Below are positions 4,881-5,235 of a DNA stretch of 5,235 bases, in pieces (the stretch's first letter is position 1; the number at the start of each line of letters is the position of its first letter). Location of the stretch: NCBI GenBank assembly GCA_017461685.1, contig JAFTXF010000090.1, forward strand, positions 1-5,235. Reading direction: 5' to 3'. Both the position numbers and the translations under genes were made by a program. Below the pieces are notes generated by a model, which saw only the letters and a list, made by a program, of their open reading frames with translations, ran no database searches and was not told where the DNA came from. The DNA is from Lachnospiraceae bacterium. Its GTDB lineage: Bacteria; Bacillota; Clostridia; Lachnospirales; Lachnospiraceae.

Positions 4881-5235
4881 TTACATATACTTCTGCACTT
4901 CCTCTTCACTCATGCTCAGACGTTTTGCTGCCTCTGCCATAGAAATAATTCCATCCTTGAACAGCGAAATATATGCATTTACTGCTCCTTCCATTCTTCC
5001 TTCCATTCTTCCTTCGCTTTTTCCTGCGTTATAAATACGCTTTGCTTCATAATCCAATACTTTTCCGCCCATAATCTCACCTAATGCCTTTCTGATATTT
5101 TCATATTTCTCCGCTATACGTTCCAATACATTCCTGGACATAGCCATAATGATACATCGGGTATATGCGCTTATCTTTTGTTCCCTGCACAAGGCTTCCA
5201 GCCGCTCCCAGATATCCCGGTATACGCCCTGAAGC
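4881..5235 (-). CDS. C-terminal part of an uncharacterised protein resembling Rpn/PD-(D/E)XK transposase-family tails
   Basis: The frame is open through base 5235, so the true start lies outside. 117 C-terminal residues are visible. An in-frame TTG at 5192 could be called as a start, but continuous coding upstream (reading LQGVYRDIWERLEAL) argues for a longer protein. The tail is mostly helical and charged. A Gly-Arg-Glu repeat, GKSEGRMEGRMEG, is followed by a helix-turn-helix-like end with DGIISMAEAAKRLSMSEEEV. The pattern of 'EG(R/x)xEG' repeats followed by 'G-x-S-x-x-E-A-A-x-x-L-x-(M/L)-S-x-E-E-V' is common at the end of Rpn-type recombination-promoting nuclease/putative transposase proteins in Clostridia. 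The nuclease domain is not in the window, so this is inference from the tail only. It has its own terminator and is probably not part of the tig unit. Confidence 0.5.
   Translation of the reverse strand, partial: LQGVYRDIWERLEALCREQKISAYTRCIIMAMSRNVLERIAEKYENIRKALGEIMGGKVLDYEAKRIYNAGKSEGRMEGRMEGAVNAYISLFKDGIISMAEAAKRLSMSEEEVQKYM
4987..5022. repeat. 12-bp in-frame tandem repeat inside the Rpn-like gene
   Basis: CCTTCCATTCTT occurs twice back to back (4987-4998 and 4999-5010), followed by a decayed third unit, CCTTCGCTTTTT. On the minus strand each unit adds four residues and produces the EGRMEGRMEG stretch. Because the unit is a multiple of three, copy-number change by slippage would lengthen or shorten the helical linker without breaking the frame. 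Confidence 0.75.

Overview
The window carries one strand-consistent housekeeping block, all on the minus strand. Read in transcription order (right to left), it holds the 3' end of an unidentified gene resembling the Rpn/PD-(D/E)XK 'transposase' family (5235-4881), then tig (trigger factor, 4619-3330), clpP (3268-2687), clpX (2410-1160) and the 5' third of lon (844-1, cut by the window edge). The order tig-clpP-clpX-lon, strong AGGAGG ribosome binding sites before tig and clpP, and protein sequences close to Gram-positive ClpP/ClpX point to Firmicutes, most likely class Clostridia. Lachnospiraceae is my best guess from general appearance, which I cannot verify here.

The proteins form a protein-quality-control set. 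Trigger factor meets nascent chains at the ribosome exit. ClpX unfolds tagged or damaged proteins and feeds them into the ClpP chamber. Lon is an independent ATP-dependent protease. A plausible extended -10 promoter lies about 115 nt upstream of tig. The upstream gene ends in its own terminator, so tig probably starts the transcription unit. Each of tig, clpP and clpX is followed by an RNA hairpin, but only the one after clpX has a U-tract, so clpX is the likely end of the main transcript. I saw no CIRCE or CtsR-type operator.

The unusual content is intergenic. Between clpP and clpX is a 193-bp element with perfect 41-bp inverted ends (2428-2620). Between clpX and lon (845-1159, a 315-bp gene-free stretch) are a second, different element of about 120 bp with inverted ends (916-1035), a perfect 20-bp-arm palindrome (1017-1060) and a nested hairpin serving as the clpX terminator (1055-1140). 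Both elements have GC-rich, hairpin-prone cores, encode nothing, and look like small non-autonomous repeats (MITE-like or extragenic palindromic elements).

I find no new enzymatic or defence system. The non-coding elements are the part worth following up.
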